10,761 nucleotides of DNA. Source: Pseudomonadota bacterium (GTDB lineage Bacteria; Pseudomonadota; Gammaproteobacteria; Pseudomonadales; Azotimanducaceae). The notes beneath the pieces are model-generated. The model did not search any database, was not told the origin of the DNA, and saw nothing but the letters and a program-made list of their open reading frames with translations. Of this stretch, positions 6,756 through 10,761 are shown one piece after another (position 1 is the first letter of the stretch; each line of letters starts with the position of its first letter). Position numbers and translations under genes: made by a program. Location: the NCBI GenBank assembly GCA_027621895.1, contig JAQCAK010000030.1, positions 1 to 10,761 of the forward strand. The letters are read 5' to 3'.

Positions 6756-8154
6756 TTTTTTCGACGATGGCGGTCGTTGAACAATCCTCGACGAGACTGA
6801 GGACTTTAACCTCACCGCCGGCACGGGTCACGATATCGCCTCCAACCACCTGGTCTACCGAATAGTCTCCGCCCTTCACCAGGACGTCCGGTTTGATCTG
6901 GCGTAACAGGTTTTCCGGGGTGTCCTCATCAAAAGACACCACCCAGTCAACAGATGAAAGCCCCGCCAGCATGGTCATGCGACGTTCCAGGGTATTGATG
7001 GGCCGGCCCTCACCCTTGAGGCGCCTGACGGACGCATCGGAGTTGACCGCCACAATCAGCTTGTCACCCTCCTGACGCGCATCGTTCAGATAATCCACGT
7101 GGCCGGCGTGAAGAATGTCAAAACAGCCGTTGGTAAAGACAATTCGTTCACCCCGGGTCCTGGCGACCTGCACCGCTATGGCCAGCTGCTCGGCAGACAT
7201 CTTGCCGCGATCTGTCGATTCACCGGGGTTTACTTCCTTCCTGAGCTCAGGCCCCGAGACACTGGTGACGCCAAAATGGCTCACCACGATACCGGCGGCA
7301 ATATTGGACAGTGCAACCGCGTCTTTCAGCGTCTGACCGCTGGCAAGCGCCGCCGCCAGCACCGCGATCACTGTATCGCCCGCACCCGAGGTGTCATAAA
7401 CCTCGCGGGTTCTGGCGGGAAAATGAGCCTCTTCTTCATCGCGGTAAATCAGCGTCATACCTTCAGCGGCCCTGGTAACCAGGAAGGCTTCACAGCCCGT
7501 GCGGGTCATCAGCTCTCGACAGCGGGCAATCATATCCGCCTCACTGGACCACTGGCCGACCGCCTTCTGCAGTTCCAGGGTATTGGGCTTGATGAGGGTT
7601 GCCCCGGCGTAGTCGGCAAAGGGCTTGAACTTTGGATCGACCAGCACCGGTTTGCCCAGCTGCCGGGCATGCGACATGAGCGGGGCAAGGTCCGAAAACA
7701 TACCCTTGTCGTAGTCCGAAACGATGATACTGTCATAGCCTTCAACAGCACCGACTGCAGTCATCATCTGCTCCACGGGGACCAGGTGGCCGCGCTCAAA
7801 ATCTGCCCGCAGCATCTGCTGGTTGCGGCTGACCAGACGGATCTTGGTAATGGTTGGCCAGTCGTCAAACTGGATGAAGCGGCAATCGATACCGGAGGCC
7901 TCAAGTTTCTGCAGCAGAACTTCCGCAGCCTCGTCCCGGCCGGTTGCAGCAACCAACGCGCTGCGGGCGCCCAGGCTTGCGACGTTCAGCGCCACGTTGG
8001 CAGCACCGCCCGGACGGTCTTCAATTGCCGTGACATCAATGACTGGAATCGGGGCTTCCGCTGATACCCGCCGGGTATCACCGTGCCAGTATCGATCCAG
8101 CATGGCATCCCCGACCGTGAGAATATGCGCACTATCGAATCTGGGTGACTTCAT
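6742..8154 (-). CDS. hldE: Bifunctional heptose 7-phosphate kinase / heptose 1-phosphate adenylyltransferase
   Basis: HldE (RfaE) phosphorylates D-glycero-D-manno-heptose 7-phosphate and later adenylylates heptose 1-phosphate, making the ADP-heptose precursor for the LPS inner core. The 470 residues match the full-length fused enzyme (477 in E. coli). The N-terminal half is a ribokinase-fold kinase, with GDAMLDRYWHG (15-25), RPGGAANVALN (47-57) and the catalytic/anion-hole motif DTSGAGDT (254-261, Asp260 as base). The C-terminal half is a nucleotidyltransferase, with FTNGCFDILHAGHVDYL (340-356), whose HAGH is the HxGH motif, and VKGGDY (426-431). The ATG at 8154-8152 has an AGG at 8165-8163, 8 bases upstream, and a promoter just beyond. 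The 3' end overlaps the convergent potassium channel gene by 14 bases. The gene is intact. Confidence 0.97.
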   Translation of the reverse strand: MKSPRFDSAHILTVGDAMLDRYWHGDTRRVSAEAPIPVIDVTAIEDRPGGAANVALNVASLGARSALVAATGRDEAAEVLLQKLEASGIDCRFIQFDDWPTITKIRLVSRNQQMLRADFERGHLVPVEQMMTAVGAVEGYDSIIVSDYDKGMFSDLAPLMSHARQLGKPVLVDPKFKPFADYAGATLIKPNTLELQKAVGQWSSEADMIARCRELMTRTGCEAFLVTRAAEGMTLIYRDEEEAHFPARTREVYDTSGAGDTVIAVLAAALASGQTLKDAVALSNIAAGIVVSHFGVTSVSGPELRKEVNPGESTDRGKMSAEQLAIAVQVARTRGERIVFTNGCFDILHAGHVDYLNDARQEGDKLIVAVNSDASVRRLKGEGRPINTLERRMTMLAGLSSVDWVVSFDEDTPENLLRQIKPDVLVKGGDYSVDQVVGGDIVTRAGGEVKVLSLVEDCSTTAIVEKIRKL

Positions 8155-8180
8155 GGGTCCAACCTGTAACTAGTGGCGCA

Positions 8181-8209
8181 ATTCTAACCCAAATCTGCTG
8201 CCGGTCAGG
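8181..8209 (-). promoter_or_regulatory. hldE: Candidate sigma-70 promoter for hldE
   Basis: On the minus strand CTGACC (8209-8204) and TAGAAT (8186-8181) are spaced by 17 bases, matching the -35 and -10 consensus at 4 of 6 and 5 of 6 positions. Transcription would start near 8174, leaving a leader of about 20 nt before the hldE ATG with its AGG ribosome site. It lies in the 111-bp divergent region shared with the LpxL-type gene. For the plus strand I see only a weak TGC-TAATGT at 8251-8259. Confidence 0.45.
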
Positions 8210-8265
8210 CAATCCGGAAAAGCCAGACCCTTCTCGTGCCCTGTCGGCCCTGCTAATGTAGCCGC

Positions 8266-9201
8266 GTGAGTCATACCCCTTTATTTCGACGCGAATTTTT
8301 GTCTCCCCGCTACTGGCCTACCTGGGCCGGTATCGGCCTGGCGAGGCTGGTCTGTCTGCTGCCACTGCGGGCAAGATGGCGGGTGGGTCAATGGCTTGGC
8401 AGGGTGGCCTACCGCCTGGCCGGTAGTCGGCGGCACATTGTCAGAACCAATCTCAAGCTCTGCTTCCCTGAACTGACCGAACCCGAGCGGGAAGATCTGG
8501 TTCGCAGGAATTTTGAGTCCAGTGGCATCAATCTGGTGGAAACGTCACTGGCCTGGTTTAGACCCGCGACTGGTTATCGCCACCTGGTCAGTGTTCATGG
8601 CCTCGATCACCTGAAACGAGCTGCAGCCGGGGGACGGGGTGTGATTCTGCTGGGCAACCACCTGGCAACGCTCGATTTCTGCGGCGCCCTGCTGGCCACC
8701 TGGCAGCCGTTCACGATCATGTATCGCAGGAACAAAAATCCACTACTGGAAGCCCTGATGACCCGCGGCAGGGAACGTCATTTCGAGGCAGGCATCGAAA
8801 GGGATAATATCCGCGCCGTGATCCGCGCGCTCCGTTCAGGTGCCATTGTCTGGTATGGACCAGACCAGGACTACGGCAGGAAGCATTCAGTCTTCGCACC
8901 TTTCTTTGGCCAGCCGGCAGCGACCATTACCGCAACCTCAAGAATTGCGGCCATGACCGGTGCAGCAGTGGTTCCTTTCACGCATTACAGGAATCTTGAA
9001 ACAGGGCGTTACGATATCTATCTGGGTCAACCGCTGGCGGATTTTCCTTCAGGTGATGAAGTGCAGGATGCGACCCGGGTCAATGAACTGGTCGAAGCCG
9101 CCATCAGGCATGCGCCGGAACAGTACTGGTGGGTTCACAGGCGCTTCAAGACCCGGCCGCCTGGTGTTCCCAGGCCCTATGACGGGATGATCAAAAACTG
9201 A
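8266..9201 (+). CDS. lpxL: Lipid A late acyltransferase, LpxL (HtrB) family
   Basis: LpxL-type enzymes add a secondary acyl chain (lauroyl in E. coli) to Kdo-lipid A at the inner membrane. The 311 residues match the family length (306 in E. coli LpxL). An N-terminal LSPRYWPTWAGIGLARLV segment (12-29) gives a membrane anchor. FPEL (67-70) and NFESSGINLVETSLAWF (82-98) are family blocks. The catalytic HX4D motif is NHLATLD (His132, Asp137), and WYGPDQDYG (196-204), SVFAPFFG (208-215) and PEQYWWVHRRFKTRPPGVP (284-302) follow. The start is GTG at 8266: the N-terminus then aligns with E. coli LpxL from its first residues and a TAA lies four codons upstream. No good ribosome site precedes it. LpxM or LpxP activity cannot be excluded from sequence. 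The 3' end overlaps the convergent glycosyltransferase gene by 11 bases. Its substrate is the product of WaaA, encoded in this window. Confidence 0.9.
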   Translation: MSHTPLFRREFLSPRYWPTWAGIGLARLVCLLPLRARWRVGQWLGRVAYRLAGSRRHIVRTNLKLCFPELTEPEREDLVRRNFESSGINLVETSLAWFRPATGYRHLVSVHGLDHLKRAAAGGRGVILLGNHLATLDFCGALLATWQPFTIMYRRNKNPLLEALMTRGRERHFEAGIERDNIRAVIRALRSGAIVWYGPDQDYGRKHSVFAPFFGQPAATITATSRIAAMTGAAVVPFTHYRNLETGRYDIYLGQPLADFPSGDEVQDATRVNELVEAAIRHAPEQYWWVHRRFKTRPPGVPRPYDGMIKN

Positions 9202-10300
9202 GTGGTGCCCGCGCTGCGACCGGTTCGAGTTCACGCAGTCGCCGGACCATGACCGAAATCGCGAATTCCCTGCCCAGACGGTTCAGCGCCCGGGTCGTCA
9301 TGGCGTCGGTCTCTGCCCGGGTCATCGTCCGAACCGCTGTCAATTTGGCTGCCAGGTCATCCGCATCGCCCGAAGTGAACAGCAGTCCCGTATCAGCAAC
9401 CACACTTCGGGGACCCGGTGCATCAGAGGTCACAACAGGTACGGATGCCGCCATGGCTTCCAGCAACACCATGCCAAAAGCCTCACGATGATCGGACGGC
9501 AGCACGAAGGCATCGAATGCCTTCATCAGGGTATGCGCATTTTCCTGGTAACCACAGAACCGGACCCGATCGGCGATCCGCAACTCCCGACTCAGCGCCT
9601 CCAGGCGTGCTCTCAGTTCACCATCACCAACAATGGCCAGGAAGGGCTCACCCTCCACACGGGCAAAACCGCGCAACAGCAACTCATGATTCTTCTTCGA
9701 AACCAGGCGGCCAATAGCCCCGTAGCAATAGTCGCCAAGGGGAATGCCCAGCTGGTGGCGGGCAGTCACACTGTCAGCGAGTTCGTCTGCCTCCAGCGCA
9801 TTATGAACAAGGTGAACACGGCCCTGCAGATAGCGGTGACGACTGAGGATATCGTCAACGATGGGCTGGGAAACACCGATCAGGTGTACATTGGGTTTCC
9901 AGAAACGGGACAACAGGGATCTGCCCAGTCGACCGAGAAAGCCATACTCGTGCATGACGCCCAGCACGAGAGGAATCTCCAGTTCCCGGTTCAGCAACTG
10001 GGCGATAAAGAAGGGTTTGTAGCGATGGGCAATGATGATATCGGGAACCTGGTCACCGATCATCTCCCGAATCTGCCTGGCCACACCCAGCTTGAGGCCG
10101 CCAAGCTCACCCTCGGCGAGCATCAGGAACTCGACCTCCCCGTGCAGGGATTCGGCGAGTTCAGCAGACTGGCCACCGCGAAGAAACAGTGTGCTGACTT
10201 CGCAATCAGAAAAACATCCGGCGTAGTGTCGCGCGATGCTGCGAAAAGGCCCCTGATAGTCGTGACATATCTGCAACACCCGGGGTTTGCGCTCGAGCAT
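9191..10300 (-). CDS. GT4 family glycosyltransferase, probably LPS core or surface glycan
   Basis: A 369-residue retaining glycosyltransferase of the GT-B fold, family 4. The N-terminal acceptor domain covers about 1-185, with no clear membrane helix. The C-terminal donor domain shows GRLVSKKNHELLL (197-209, with the phosphate-binding Lys), AIVGDGELR (222-230), RVRFCGYQEN (245-254), FVLPSDHREAFGMVLLEAMA (265-284) with the EX7E pair Glu273/Glu281, and PVVTSDAPGP (288-297). The ATG at 10300-10298 begins 8 bases after the stop of the carbamoyltransferase gene, so the two are in one operon; no strong ribosome site is seen. The final codons overlap the convergent LpxL-type gene. With Kdo, heptose and lipid A genes nearby, a role in core oligosaccharide is the best guess. 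Sugar donor and acceptor are not known. I recall a GT next to a carbamoyltransferase in the Pseudomonas LPS core cluster (wapH-wapO). Confidence 0.85.
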   Translation of the reverse strand: MLERKPRVLQICHDYQGPFRSIARHYAGCFSDCEVSTLFLRGGQSAELAESLHGEVEFLMLAEGELGGLKLGVARQIREMIGDQVPDIIIAHRYKPFFIAQLLNRELEIPLVLGVMHEYGFLGRLGRSLLSRFWKPNVHLIGVSQPIVDDILSRHRYLQGRVHLVHNALEADELADSVTARHQLGIPLGDYCYGAIGRLVSKKNHELLLRGFARVEGEPFLAIVGDGELRARLEALSRELRIADRVRFCGYQENAHTLMKAFDAFVLPSDHREAFGMVLLEAMAASVPVVTSDAPGPRSVVADTGLLFTSGDADDLAAKLTAVRTMTRAETDAMTTRALNRLGREFAISVMVRRLRELEPVAARAPLSF

Positions 10301-10308
10301 CAGCCGAT

Positions 10309-10761
10309 CTACCGCTTTGTCACCAGCAGATCCTCAAGCACCAGGTACTCAAGATCGGAGCCATAGAACATATTCAGGGCATCCGTGGGCGAGCACACCA
10401 TGGGCTCTCCGCGGCGGTTCATGGAAGTATTGAGGACGACACCATTACCGGTGACCCTTTCCATTTCCTTGAGCAAGGCGTGGTATCGGGGATTGGTCTT
10501 TTCGTTAACGATCTGAACCCGGGATGTGCCGTCTTCATGCACCACCTCAGGCACCCGGGTCTTCCAGGCTTCCGAGACTTCAAAGGTGATGGTCATGTAA
10601 GGCGCCGGGTGATCTGTGCCGATCATGTCCAAGGCCACGGTGTCCAGAATACTCGGGCAGAAAGGCCGCCAGCGTTCCCGGAACTTGATCTGTTCATTGA
10701 TCTTGTCGGCAATACCTTCAAAGCTGGGACAGCCGAGAATACTGCGACCGCCAAGTGCCCG
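10309..10761 (-). CDS. Carbamoyltransferase, NodU/CmcH family (C-terminal part, cut by window edge)
   Basis: The last 150 residues of a sugar or metabolite O-carbamoyltransferase, which transfers a carbamoyl group from carbamoyl phosphate. The frame is open to the right edge, so the true gene is longer (full-length members are about 550-600 residues). The visible part is the YrdC-like C-terminal domain: RALGGRSILGCPSF at the edge, IKFRERWRPFCPSIL (25-39), APYMTITFEV (52-61), HEDGTSRVQIVNEKTNPRYH (74-93), TGNGVVLNTSMNRRGEPMV (103-121), then SPTDALNMFYGSDLEYLVLEDLLV to the end. These match the family blocks as I know them. An internal GTG at 10638 is not the start. The glycosyltransferase gene follows 8 bases later. 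Carbamoylation of an LPS core heptose, as by WapO in Pseudomonas aeruginosa, is a reasonable inference but unproved. Confidence 0.9.
   Translation of the reverse strand, partial: RALGGRSILGCPSFEGIADKINEQIKFRERWRPFCPSILDTVALDMIGTDHPAPYMTITFEVSEAWKTRVPEVVHEDGTSRVQIVNEKTNPRYHALLKEMERVTGNGVVLNTSMNRRGEPMVCSPTDALNMFYGSDLEYLVLEDLLVTKR

Noticed and set aside
7099..8064. 321-codon open frame on the plus strand opposite hldE
   Set aside because: It is the antisense shadow of a complete, well-recognised hldE; the translation shows no family motif and it lacks a ribosome site.
9488..10366. 292-codon open frame on the plus strand opposite the glycosyltransferase
   Set aside because: It is antisense to a gene with clear GT4 motifs and runs across the operon junction; no recognisable domain.
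1..10761. A hidden defence, phage, CRISPR or mobile system
   Set aside because: Every gene fits a housekeeping, envelope or transport family; there is no integrase, transposase, terminal inverted repeat, spacer array or abrupt composition change visible by eye.

Overview
The window reads as the chromosome of a gammaproteobacterium, moderately GC-rich by eye. This rests on protein resemblance recalled from memory: a ParE start close to the E. coli form, a YqiB-type DUF1249 protein, and proteobacterial WaaA, HldE and LpxL. No genus can be named. The whole window is densely coding. No stretch over 300 bases lacks a gene, and I see no RNA gene, CRISPR array, insertion sequence or phage gene.

Layout. 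Positions 1-465 (minus) hold the start of parE. A leader and promoter region follows, then the DUF1249 gene (636-1088, minus) and waaA (1163-2455, minus). These three point the same way and may be one transcription unit, although parE has its own good -10 box. A divergent gap of about 160 bp separates waaA from a plus-strand pair: a DAO-type FAD oxidoreductase (2622-3788) and an aldo/keto reductase (3781-4572) whose reading frames overlap by 8 bases. After an 85-base gap with three tandem 15-bp repeats come a small four-helix membrane protein of the DUF6394 type (4658-5041) and a two-helix potassium channel with two cytosolic nucleotide-binding RCK/TrkA-N domains (5055-6755). The channel gene converges on, and overlaps by 14 bases, hldE (6742-8154, minus). 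hldE and a LpxL-family lipid A acyltransferase gene (8266-9201, plus) are divergent across a 111-bp promoter region. The acyltransferase gene in turn converges on, and overlaps by 11 bases, a GT4 glycosyltransferase gene (9191-10300, minus). That gene follows, 8 bases downstream, a carbamoyltransferase gene cut by the right edge (10309-10761, minus).

Biology. Most of the window builds lipopolysaccharide. WaaA adds Kdo to the lipid A precursor, the LpxL-type enzyme then adds a secondary acyl chain, and HldE makes the activated heptose precursor for the inner core. The glycosyltransferase and carbamoyltransferase probably extend and carbamoylate the core or another surface glycan; this last point is inferred from context. 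The FAD oxidoreductase/aldo-keto reductase pair and the DUF6394/potassium-channel pair are two-gene units embedded among them whose substrates or physiological roles cannot be read from sequence.

This looks like ordinary core genome. I found no clear new defence, mobile or secondary-metabolite system. The least understood parts are the two embedded gene pairs.
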